Below the pieces are notes generated by a model. It did no database searches. It had not been told where the DNA came from and saw only the letters and a program-made list of their open reading frames with translations. Both the position numbers and the translations under genes were made by a program. Of a stretch of 19,635 bases of DNA, positions 6,682-14,505 are shown one piece after another. The stretch covers positions 1 through 19,635 of the forward strand of contig CAZEZH010000057.1 of assembly GCA_964516305.1 (NCBI GenBank), written 5' to 3'. How positions within the stretch are numbered: the first letter of the stretch is position 1; each line of letters starts with the position of its first letter. Origin of the DNA: Lamprobacter sp964516305. GTDB taxonomy: Bacteria; Pseudomonadota; Gammaproteobacteria; Chromatiales; Chromatiaceae.

Positions 6682-8931
6682 GTGGCACGACGAAAAAAGG
6701 CTCAATCCGCTCGGGACCTAGACCCGCATCGGCAACGGGAAGCGAATAAATACGACAACCCGATTCCTAGTCGGGAGTTCATCCTCGAAGCACTCACCGA
6801 GCACGGCGCCCCCGCGGGCTTCGATGAGATCGTCTCGTTGCTCGGACTTTCCTCCGAAGAAGATCGGGTCGCACTGGAGCGACGGCTTGGGGCCATGGTG
6901 CGCGATGGTCAGTTGCTGCGCAATCGCCGCGAGGCCTTCTGTCTGGTCAACAAGCGCGATCTGGTGGCGGGACGGGTGATCGGCCATCCAGACGGCTTTG
7001 GTTTCGTGAAGCCAGACGACGGTGGCGATGATCTCTATCTCTATCCGAAAGAGATGCGTGCACTGTTCCACGGTGATCGCATCGTTGCGCGGGTGACGGG
7101 CAAGGACCGCCGCGGTCGACTCGAGGGTGCGGTGGTCGAGATCCTCGAGCGCAGCACCAAGAGCGTGGTCGGGCGGCTCTACTCGGAGAGCGGCGTCGGC
7201 TTTGTGGTTCCGGATAACAAGCGTCTCACCCACGACGTGATCATCCCAAGCGACCGCCTTGGCGGTGCCGATCAGGGGCAGATCGTGGTCGCCGAGATTA
7301 CTGATCAGCCAACCAAGCGCACCCAGCCGATCGGCCGTGTGGCGGAGGTGCTTGGCGAGCACATGGCGGCCGGCATGGAGACCGATATCTCGATTCGTGC
7401 GCACGATCTGCCGGTACACTGGCCGCCCGAGGTCGAGCAGGCCATCACGGCCTTCGGCGAAGAGGTGCCAGAGGCAGCGAAGGCCGATCGCACTGATCTG
7501 CGCGAGCTGCCGCTGGTGACGATCGACGGCGCCGATGCGCGCGATTTCGACGATGCGGTCTATTGCGAGCGCAAGCCGAAGGGCTGGAAGCTACTGGTCT
7601 GTATTGCCGATGTCTCGGCCTATGTCACACCCGATAGCGCCTTGAATAAAGAAGGCTTTGAGCGTGGTAACTCGGTCTACTTTCCGGATCGGGTCATCCC
7701 AATGTTGCCGGAAGTGCTCTCGAACGGCCTCTGCTCGTTGAATCCGAAGGTCGATCGGCTGTGCATGGCCTGTGAGCTCTATGTGAGCCGCGATGGCAAA
7801 GTGACGCGTACGCGCTTCTTCGAGGCGGTGATGCGTTCGCATGCGCGCCTGACCTACGATCAAGTTGCGACGCTGCTCGACGATAGCGACGGGGCGCTCA
7901 GCGAGCAATATGCTGAGGTGCTGCCGCATTTGCACGAGCTGTACGCGATGTATCAGGCGCTGCTCGATGCGCGCGCTGCCCGAGGTGCGATCGACTTTGA
8001 TACCGTCGAGACCAAGTTCGTGATCGACGAGACTGGGCGTATCGCGAGTATCGAGCCGACGGTGCGCAACGATGCACACCGCATCATCGAGGAATGCATG
8101 CTGGCCGCAAACGTCGCCGCCGCGCGGCTATTCCAGCGCAAGAAGATGCCGGCGCTGTATCGCATCCATGAGACGCCGAAGGAGGAGAAGCTCTCTGACC
8201 TGCGCGACTTCCTCGCCGAGCTGGGCCTGAACCTGCCGGGCGGCAACAAGCCCACGGCCAAAGATTATGGCACCCTGTTGGATGCGGTGCGGGGGCGAAC
8301 GGACTTTCACCTGATTCAGACCGTGCTGCTGCGCTCAATGCAGCAGGCCATGTACAGCTCGGACAATGTTGGACACTTTGGGCTGGCTTATGACGCCTAT
8401 ACGCACTTTACCTCGCCGATCCGCCGTTATCCGGACCTGATTGTTCACCGCATCATCAAACACATCCTCGCCGGTGGCACTGCGGCGGATCTCGAGTACT
8501 CGAAACCGGAGCTGCAGCAGGTCGGAGAACATTGCTCGGGCACCGAACGGCGCGCCGATGAGGCGACACGCGACGTCGAGCACTGGCTAAAATGCGAGTT
8601 CATGCGCGACAAACTGGGCGAGGAGTTTGACGGCACCATCACCAGCGTGCAGGGCTTTGGGCTGTTCGTCGAACTGGACGGGGTCTATGTCGATGGCCTG
8701 GTGCATATCACTGCGCTCGATAACGACTATTACCACTTCGATCCAGTCGGCCACCGGCTCACCGGTGAGCGCACGGGCCAGGTCTACCGGCTCGGCGATC
8801 GCTTGCGAGTCAAGGTTGCAGGGGTGAACCTCGAAGACCGTAAGATCGACTTCGTTCTAGCCAAGCCCGTTGTCGCCGAAGCACCCAAGCGGCGCTCGCG
8901 CTCAAGACGGCGCAAGAAACCGGCGGCCTGA
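6682..8931 (+). CDS. rnr: Ribonuclease R
   Basis: RNase R is a processive 3'-5' exoribonuclease that degrades structured RNA and takes part in rRNA and tmRNA-linked quality control in the cytosol. The 749-residue product has the full layout: an N-terminal winged helix (about 28-90), two cold-shock domains (about 94-225, starting at GRVIGHPDGFGFV), the RNB catalytic domain (about 270-600), an S1 domain (about 645-735, FDGTITSVQGFGLFVEL) and a basic tail KRRSRSRRRKK. The active-site motif IDGADARDFDDAV carries Asp282, Asp288, Asp290 and Asp291, matching E. coli Asp272/278/280/281. The long N-terminus and basic tail favour RNase R over RNase II. The start is GTG 6682, with AAGAG a few bases upstream. 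It is followed closely by rlmB. Confidence 0.97.
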   Translation: MARRKKAQSARDLDPHRQREANKYDNPIPSREFILEALTEHGAPAGFDEIVSLLGLSSEEDRVALERRLGAMVRDGQLLRNRREAFCLVNKRDLVAGRVIGHPDGFGFVKPDDGGDDLYLYPKEMRALFHGDRIVARVTGKDRRGRLEGAVVEILERSTKSVVGRLYSESGVGFVVPDNKRLTHDVIIPSDRLGGADQGQIVVAEITDQPTKRTQPIGRVAEVLGEHMAAGMETDISIRAHDLPVHWPPEVEQAITAFGEEVPEAAKADRTDLRELPLVTIDGADARDFDDAVYCERKPKGWKLLVCIADVSAYVTPDSALNKEGFERGNSVYFPDRVIPMLPEVLSNGLCSLNPKVDRLCMACELYVSRDGKVTRTRFFEAVMRSHARLTYDQVATLLDDSDGALSEQYAEVLPHLHELYAMYQALLDARAARGAIDFDTVETKFVIDETGRIASIEPTVRNDAHRIIEECMLAANVAAARLFQRKKMPALYRIHETPKEEKLSDLRDFLAELGLNLPGGNKPTAKDYGTLLDAVRGRTDFHLIQTVLLRSMQQAMYSSDNVGHFGLAYDAYTHFTSPIRRYPDLIVHRIIKHILAGGTAADLEYSKPELQQVGEHCSGTERRADEATRDVEHWLKCEFMRDKLGEEFDGTITSVQGFGLFVELDGVYVDGLVHITALDNDYYHFDPVGHRLTGERTGQVYRLGDRLRVKVAGVNLEDRKIDFVLAKPVVAEAPKRRSRSRRRKKPAA

Positions 8932-8945
8932 GCCGGGTCTGGGTG

Positions 8946-9701
8946 ATGAGCAGCCTCTCGAGCACCGCGGCGACGGTTGGCATCAACAGCGTCCGCAGCG
9001 CGCTCAAGTTTGGTTCCGAGGGCGTTGCGGAACTCTGGCTAGACCGAAGTCGTCGCGACCGCCGCCTAGCCGAGTTGGCAGCCTTGGCGCGTGAGTCTGG
9101 CATTAGCGTGCGGCAGATGGATCGTGATGAACTCGATCGGGTGGCGCAGGGCGGCAATCATCAGGGCGCACTCGCCTGGGTGCGGATGCCCGCAGCCCTC
9201 ACCGAACATGATCTCGAGCGACTGCTCGATGCCAGTGAACAGCCACCGCTGCTGTTGGTGCTCGATGGCGTCACCGATCCGCATAACTTGGGCGCCTGTC
9301 TGCGCAGTGCCGATGGCGCTGGGGCGACAGCGGTGATCGCGCCCAAGGATAAGGCGGCTGGCTTAACGCCCGTCGTCCTTAAGGTGGCGAGTGGGGCTGC
9401 CGAATCAGTGCCGTTCATCCAGGTCACTAACCTAGCGCGGACGCTAGATGCGCTCAAAGCGCGCGGCGTCTGGTTGGTCGGGCTGGCGGATGCGGCCACT
9501 GCGACCCTGTTTGAGACTGATCTCTCGGGGCCAACGGCATTAGTGCTCGGCAGTGAAGGAGTCGGCCTGCGCCGCTTGACCCAAGACCGCTGTGACCTGC
9601 TCGCGTCTTTGCCGATGCGCGGTCGTGTTGAGAGCCTCAACGTCTCGGTGGCGGCAGGCATCTGCCTCTACGAGGTTGTCAGACGACGACTCGCAGCATA
9701 G
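8946..9701 (+). CDS. rlmB: 23S rRNA (guanosine-2'-O-)-methyltransferase RlmB
   Basis: A SPOUT (TrmH-family) enzyme that 2'-O-methylates G2251 in the 23S rRNA P loop. The 251-residue length is normal. The N-terminal substrate-binding domain starts with VGINSVRSAL, where the family norm is GIHAV, a mild deviation. The catalytic domain shows LLLVLDGVTDPHNLGACLRS, SGAAESVPFIQVTNLART, LVLGSEGVGLRRLT and the SAM-knot motif ESLNVSVAAGICLYE. All closely match E. coli RlmB. It lies 14 bp after rnr, the usual gammaproteobacterial pairing, and is probably co-transcribed. GTG 8943 directly before ATG 8946 is an alternative start. Confidence 0.96.
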   Translation: MSSLSSTAATVGINSVRSALKFGSEGVAELWLDRSRRDRRLAELAALARESGISVRQMDRDELDRVAQGGNHQGALAWVRMPAALTEHDLERLLDASEQPPLLLVLDGVTDPHNLGACLRSADGAGATAVIAPKDKAAGLTPVVLKVASGAAESVPFIQVTNLARTLDALKARGVWLVGLADAATATLFETDLSGPTALVLGSEGVGLRRLTQDRCDLLASLPMRGRVESLNVSVAAGICLYEVVRRRLAA

Positions 9702-9719
9702 GTTGTGTGTTGTCTGCCG

Positions 9720-9810
9720 ATAATCCTAGAAAGAGCAGGCGGTCTGAATCTCAACAGACACAGTCACTTGCATACACTCCGAAGCAGTCAACTGCGCTTT
9801 CTAGGATAAT
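9720..9810. repeat. Inverted repeat with 18-bp arms after rlmB
   Basis: The left arm ATAATCCTAGAAAGAGCA (9720-9737) and the reverse complement of 9793-9810 (ATTATCCTAGAAAGCGCA) agree at 16 of 18 positions. They flank a 55-bp spacer. The element fills most of the 145-bp gap between rlmB and the DUF3782-like gene. It lacks a T run, so a simple terminator is unlikely. It could be a small non-autonomous element or a cruciform-forming site. Confidence 0.6.
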
Positions 9811-9846
9811 GCGTTTAGCGAGTGGAAAGGCCAATGGACGGGATCA

Positions 9847-10901
9847 ATGAGTACCAGTACTGACGAAAAGCTCAAGCAAGACATCAAGCGCGAACTGCCC
9901 GAGCTACTGCGCTCGGACCCGGATTTTCGTGCCTGGTTTCTGTCTGTGACTAGCGATACCTATGCGGGTCTGCAGCAGACCGAGAGCCGCTTCGATCAGG
10001 TGCTTGCTGAACTGCGCCGCGATCGCGAGGAGCAATCCCGAAAATGGGCTACAGAAGAGGCTGAAAACGATCTCAAGTGGGCTGAGCAGACGCGCAAATG
10101 GGCCGACCAAGATCGCAAATGGGCCGAGGAGAAGGCTGAAAACGAGCGCAAATGGGCCGACCAAGATCGCAAATGGGCCGAGGAGAAGGCTGAAAACGAG
10201 NNNNNNNNNNNNNNNNNNNNNNNNNNNNNNNNNNNNNNNNNNNNNNNNNNNNNNNNNNNNNNNNNNNNNNNNNNNNNNNNNNNNNNNNNNNNNNNNNNNN
10301 GCGCAAATGGGCCGACCAAGATCGCAAATGGGCCGAGGAGAAGGCTGAAAACGAGCGCAAATGGGCCGACCAAGATCGCAAATGGGCTGAGCAGAAGGCC
10401 GAGCGTGAGCGCGATCGAGCTGAGCAGCATCGCAAGTGGGAAGAGAATAATGCCCACTTCGACCGGGTCCATGAAGAGATCATGGCCAATGCGAAAAAGG
10501 TCGATCGCAGCATCGGCGCACTTGGTGCGCGCTGGGGCATTCAGTCTGAGCGTGCCTTCCGTGAGGCGCTAGCGGGTATTCTTGAGGAAAACTTTGACGT
10601 CCAGGTGCTCCACATCGATGACTACGACGACAGTGGTGAGGTGTTCGGACGCCCAGAGCAGGTCGAACTGGATATCATCATCCAGAATGGTCAGTTGCTG
10701 ATCTGTGAGCTGAAATCCTCGATCGACAAAGCCGGCATGTACATCTTCGAGCGCAAGGCGCGCTTCTATGAGCAACGCCATGGACGCAAGGCAACGCGAT
10801 TGATCGTGATCTCGCCAATGATCGATCATCGAGCAAAAACGGTTGCCGAGAAGCTTGGCATCGATACCTATGGCGATTCGCTCGATGTTGAGGCGCTCTG
10901 A
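9847..10901 (+). CDS. DUF3782-like coiled-coil protein with C-terminal PD-(D/E)XK nuclease-like domain (interrupted by assembly gap)
   Basis: Function unknown. The N-terminal 80 residues are helical (ELPELLRSDPDFRAWFLS, FDQVLAELRRDREE). A long Trp-rich coiled coil of 18-residue repeats follows, and 100 N bases fall inside it. After the gap come more repeats, a linker (NAHFDRVHEEIMANAKKVDRSIGALGARWG) and a C-terminal domain with QVELDIIIQNGQLLICELKSS. The Asp followed by Glu-Leu-Lys is the PD-(D/E)XK core seen in DUF3782 proteins. The frame after the gap (from 10302) differs from the frame before it by window coordinates, as expected when 100 N is an arbitrary filler. I therefore treat both halves as one intact gene rather than a frameshift. 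Its 3' end overlaps the convergent antiporter gene by 34 bp. Confidence 0.75.
10093..10409 (+). repeat. 54-bp in-frame tandem repeats, broken by assembly gap
   Basis: Three exact 54-bp copies are visible: 10093-10146, 10147-10200 and 10302-10355. A diverged final copy lies at 10356-10409. Each encodes RKWADQDRKWAEEKAENE. The sequence on both sides of the N run is the same repeat, so the gap is almost certainly a collapsed or unresolved run of further copies. Confidence 0.95.
10201..10300. other. Assembly gap (100 N placeholder)
   Basis: Exactly 100 N, a standard filler for a gap of unknown size. Base 10301 (G) is the last base of a repeat's GAG codon. In a gap made only of perfect repeats, the missing length would be 54k minus 1 (53, 107, 161 and so on), so 100 cannot be the true length. 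Confidence 0.98.
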
Positions 10902-12709
10902 TGTGGTTGAACCTCGCTGGGGGCAGCAGTATCCCCTGACTGTGTAACAGCGCTGTTGCCGAGCAGTGCCATCAACATCATCAGGATGATGCCCAGCCAG
11001 ATCCCACCAGCCACTGGCCACTGCCGCAAACTGGATTCTGAATCCGTGTCTGGCCGGGCGAAGATCTTCTCGAAGCCTTGGGTTGCGGCGTTGGTGACTC
11101 GCAGGCGAGCGGCTTCGATCGGCTGCCAAAGAGACTGCCACCCAGCAACCACAAGCCGACTGACGGGCCTTTTCAGGACGATCAGATCCCCTGGTGGGAT
11201 GAGCCCGATCACAGGTCGCAGCCAGTCAGGGTTGCGCCAGGCGCCAACTGCGACCAAGCCGGCGGAGGCAAATCCCAACAAGACCGGCAGCCAGCCGCTG
11301 AGCCAGCTCTCCGGTTTTCCGAATACGAAGGGAAACAGCAGCACGAGCGCAATCAGTACTGCCCAGGTCAACCCTGGCAACAGAGAGCCCGACTGCGGAT
11401 GTGGCTGCGTGCGCACGCAAACCCAGATGAAGCGAGCCATCAGCAGGCTGGTGCCGACGCTCGCCACGACCACCGCTGCCGCAACCCAGGGCCATTCGGC
11501 GCCGTTGAAGACGGGTTTTAGCGCATATTTCGCCACTGCCCCGCTGGTCAGGGGTGCCCCGGCGAGGGCGAGCGCGAGCAGAATCAGCCCGCCCAGGATC
11601 AAAGGCTGCACCATCGCTGTGGCGGCCTGTTTGCGCAGGCCAACGCCCAGGAACAGACCGCCTTTGATCAATCCATGCTGGGCCGCGTACAAGCTAATGG
11701 CGGCGACACCGACGGGGGCGAGACCGGGCTCCATCAGGATGAGCCCCAGGCCCAGCATTAGCAGCCCCATCTTGCTGATGCTTGAGTAGGCTAGGATTGT
11801 CTTTGGGTCCGACTGCACCAGCCCGATGGGAAGCGCATAGAACAGCGTCAGCAGGCCGCCGGCCGCGAGGAGTCCACCCCAGTCCGAGAGCGCGACTGCC
11901 CCCACCGGCAGGAAGCGCAGCCAGCCCAGTATGGCAACCTTGATCATGGCGCCGCTGAGCAATGCGCTAGCGGGTATGGGCGCCGCGGGATGCGCGAGCG
12001 GCAGCCAGAGGTGCAGCGGCACCAGCCCAGCCTTGACCCCGAGGCCAACCAAGACCAGCGCGATCGGCAGTCCGCTGAGCTGGATCAGATCCTCAGGCGT
12101 GGGCTGCGTTGTCCCGGTCTGCTGGGCGATGATCACCAACGCCGCGAACAGGCTTACCTCGCCGAATAGGGCCATGACCAGGTAAACCTTGCCGGCGCGT
12201 AGGGCCGCCGCACTGCCATCGTGGATCACCAGGCCATAGGCGGAGAGCCCCATGATCGCGAAGCCGGCATAGAAGCTGAACAGGTCTTGGCCGACGATGA
12301 GCCAGAGATTCCCGGCCATCGCAAGGAGAAAGATCGTGCGAAAACGCCCAGCATGCGCTGTGCTCCGAAACGCGAACGTCGTATAGAGGCCGGCGGTGAG
12401 CCACAGGATGGCAGTGAAGAGCAGATAGACCTGCGCCGTTGCATCGAGGCCGAGTGCGGTGCCGAGGAACAGCCAGGGCAGATCGAGTTCGCTCCCCACT
12501 GGGACGACCAGCGCCGCGAGCAGCGCTGGCAAAGGCGCCAGTATCGGTAATATCCGTGCCAGTCCTCCCGGCCTGCTCGACAGCTTCTGTTGTCGCTCGC
12601 CATGGTGTTTGCCAGCTTGCGCCGCCTGCCAAGGGCGATTGGGCGTTGCCGCGGGCCACGCCAAAAGCAATGGCCAAACCCAAGCCAGCAACAGCAGCCA
12701 GGGGATCAC
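10868..12709 (-). CDS. Mrp/Mbh-type antiporter-like membrane subunit (NuoL/HyfB-like), second terminal paralogue
   Basis: A 613-residue proton/cation-channel subunit of the NuoL/M/N-MrpA/D superfamily with about 14 membrane helices. The TM7 lysine is in GLGVKAGLVPLHLWLP (Lys226), the TM8 lysine in SGAMIKVAILGWL (Lys257), and a further lysine in the HGLIKGGLF helix. The TM5 glutamate expected in LFSFYAGFAIMGLS is replaced by Ala151, while Glu184 sits in the next helix (LFGEVSLF). After the helical core, a basic amphipathic stretch and PDTDSESSLRQWPVAG lead to a last membrane helix and a Ser-rich tail. It starts at GTG 12709, overlapping the upstream paralogue by 4 bp. It is the last gene of the operon and clearly a tandem duplicate of its neighbour. 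Confidence 0.88.
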   Translation of the reverse strand: MIPWLLLLAWVWPLLLAWPAATPNRPWQAAQAGKHHGERQQKLSSRPGGLARILPILAPLPALLAALVVPVGSELDLPWLFLGTALGLDATAQVYLLFTAILWLTAGLYTTFAFRSTAHAGRFRTIFLLAMAGNLWLIVGQDLFSFYAGFAIMGLSAYGLVIHDGSAAALRAGKVYLVMALFGEVSLFAALVIIAQQTGTTQPTPEDLIQLSGLPIALVLVGLGVKAGLVPLHLWLPLAHPAAPIPASALLSGAMIKVAILGWLRFLPVGAVALSDWGGLLAAGGLLTLFYALPIGLVQSDPKTILAYSSISKMGLLMLGLGLILMEPGLAPVGVAAISLYAAQHGLIKGGLFLGVGLRKQAATAMVQPLILGGLILLALALAGAPLTSGAVAKYALKPVFNGAEWPWVAAAVVVASVGTSLLMARFIWVCVRTQPHPQSGSLLPGLTWAVLIALVLLFPFVFGKPESWLSGWLPVLLGFASAGLVAVGAWRNPDWLRPVIGLIPPGDLIVLKRPVSRLVVAGWQSLWQPIEAARLRVTNAATQGFEKIFARPDTDSESSLRQWPVAGGIWLGIILMMLMALLGNSAVTQSGDTAAPSEVQPHQSASTSSESP

Positions 12710-14496
12710 TCGGCCACCTTCGGGGTGAGGTTGTCCAGGTTGTCGACGTTGTCGATGCCAGCCAGCATCGCTAACAGCAGCACGACGATGATGCCGATCC
12801 AGAGTGCGCCAGCGACCGGCCAGTGGCGTAGATGGCGTTCGGAATCGGTATCTGGTGTGTCAAAGATGCGGCTGAAGTGCGCTTGTAGTCGGTCACTCAA
12901 CCGTTTGCTCGACTTGAGCACCGGTGCGACCAGGCTATTGCCTAAACGAGCGGCGAACTCGCGTGCCGGCCTCACCAGTATCACAAGATCCCCAGCTGGC
13001 ACGATACCAATCAAGGGCCGCAGCCAAGCCGGATTAGCCCAGGCCGCAGCGGCGACCGCAGCGGCAGCGATCAGACCGATCGCGACTGGTATCGCATTGG
13101 TGCTCCAGCTCGATGCTGGCCCGAACGCGAATGGGAAGATCAGCACCAACAGAACAATGGCACTCCAAGCCAGCGCTGACCAACGCCAGTGATGCACAGG
13201 TTCTTGGGACTGCAGGCCAAAGGCGATCCAGAAGAAGCGCGCCATCAGCAGGGTGGTGATGACCGCCGCGACCACCATCGCCGCGGGCAGCCAGGGCCAG
13301 GGCGATGCGTTCAGTAGCGGTTTCATCAGGTATTTGCTCAGCGCACCACTGGTGAAAGGCGCACTTGCAAGGGCCAGGGCCAGGAACGCCAGTCCGACCA
13401 GCAGGCCGATCGCCATCCAACCCCGTCGCTCTGCGTCCTGGCGCAGGCCGATGCCGAGAAAGAGGCCGCCTTTGACCAGGGCATGATAGGCCGCAAACAG
13501 GGTCAATGCCGCGATCCCAGCGGGCGCGAGTGACGGCTGCATCAGGATCAGTCCGAGCAGCAGCACCGCGAGCCCCATCTTGCTGATACTCGAATAGCCT
13601 AACAGCGCCTTGGCGTTCGATTGCACGAGTCCGATCGGCAGCGCATAGAACAACGAGATCAATCCCAGCATGGCGATCGCGGCACCAAGTTCGGGCAATG
13701 TTGCTGTACCCAGCGGCAGGAAACGCAGCCAGCCGAGCAGCGCGACCTTGATCATCGCGCTGCCCAGGACCGCGCTAGCGGGGGTCGGCGCCTCGGCATA
13801 GGCGGTCGGCAGCCAGAGGTGTAGCGGCACCAAACCGGCCTTGACGCCCAGGCCGATCAGGGTCAGCGACACCGCAAGTGCATCGACATTCGCCAGGTCC
13901 GCAGCCTTCGGAGTGACAGTTCCTGTCTGCTGGGCGATCAGCACCAAGGCTGCGAACAGACAGACCTCGCCGAGCAGGGTCATGACCAGATAGATGCGCC
14001 CGGCTTGCAGCGCGGCGGGGTGTTCGTCATGGATGATCAGCCCATAGCAAGCAAGCCCCATGAGCGCAAATCCGGCATAGAAGCTGAACAGATCCTGGCC
14101 AAAGATGAGCCAGAGGTTACCGGCCATCGCCAGCAGATAGAGGGCGTGGAAACGCCGGGAACGCTCTGCACAGCGGATCTGCTGGGCCGCATAAACGCCA
14201 GCCGCGAGCCAAAGGATGCCAGAGAACAGCAGGAAGACGCGGCTGGTCTCATCCAGGCCGAGTTCAGTGCCCAAGAACAGCCAGGGCAAGCTCAGTGTCG
14301 AGCCGACAGGCACCAGCCAGGCCGCAGCTAATGCCGGGAGGACGCCGATCACCAGCAGACTCGCACGCCAAGCCGGCAGGACCTCAGGCGTGCGCGGCTG
14401 ATCCCAGCGCCAGCCCGTGCCGCTGATCAGGCTCGGCAGATAGCTCGATGCCAGCAGCAGGGGCAGTATCCAGGCAAGCAGCAGCCACTCCGTCAT
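12706..14496 (-). CDS. Mrp/Mbh-type antiporter-like membrane subunit (NuoL/HyfB-like), first terminal paralogue
   Basis: A 596-residue integral membrane subunit, collinear over its whole length with the following gene (shared PWLFLGT.LGLD, LAMAGNLWLI.GQDLFSFYAGFA, FYALPIGLVQS, YSSISKMGL). Lys219 (TM7) and Lys250 (TM8) of the proton-channel family are kept. The TM5 Glu site is Ala144, and Glu177 occupies TM6 (LLGEVCLFAALV). The C-terminus has a basic stretch (RPAREFAARLGNSL, LKSSKRLSDRL), the TPDTDSERHLRHWPVAG motif and a terminal membrane helix. Its ATG lies 9 bp after the previous gene with a GAGG ribosome site. It probably forms an added ion channel in the same complex. Confidence 0.9.
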   Translation of the reverse strand: MTEWLLLAWILPLLLASSYLPSLISGTGWRWDQPRTPEVLPAWRASLLVIGVLPALAAAWLVPVGSTLSLPWLFLGTELGLDETSRVFLLFSGILWLAAGVYAAQQIRCAERSRRFHALYLLAMAGNLWLIFGQDLFSFYAGFALMGLACYGLIIHDEHPAALQAGRIYLVMTLLGEVCLFAALVLIAQQTGTVTPKAADLANVDALAVSLTLIGLGVKAGLVPLHLWLPTAYAEAPTPASAVLGSAMIKVALLGWLRFLPLGTATLPELGAAIAMLGLISLFYALPIGLVQSNAKALLGYSSISKMGLAVLLLGLILMQPSLAPAGIAALTLFAAYHALVKGGLFLGIGLRQDAERRGWMAIGLLVGLAFLALALASAPFTSGALSKYLMKPLLNASPWPWLPAAMVVAAVITTLLMARFFWIAFGLQSQEPVHHWRWSALAWSAIVLLVLIFPFAFGPASSWSTNAIPVAIGLIAAAAVAAAAWANPAWLRPLIGIVPAGDLVILVRPAREFAARLGNSLVAPVLKSSKRLSDRLQAHFSRIFDTPDTDSERHLRHWPVAGALWIGIIVVLLLAMLAGIDNVDNLDNLTPKVAE

Positions 14497-14505
14497 CGAT
14501 AGGCC

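Noticed and set aside
9720..9810. Integron attC site or intrinsic terminator
   Set aside because: No attC core (GTTRRRY/RYYYAAC) is seen at the ends and no T run follows the right arm.
10093..10409. Possible CRISPR array
   Set aside because: The 54-bp units are contiguous with no spacers, stay in frame, and encode a coiled coil.
10201..10482. A real frameshift or pseudogene in the DUF3782-like gene
   Set aside because: The frame change coincides with an arbitrary 100-N filler inside a perfect repeat, and both halves are otherwise intact.
10073..10540. Antisense open frames rich in Ser, His and Arg opposite the tandem repeats
   Set aside because: They exist only because the repeat lacks stops on the opposite strand, and have low complexity with no start signals.
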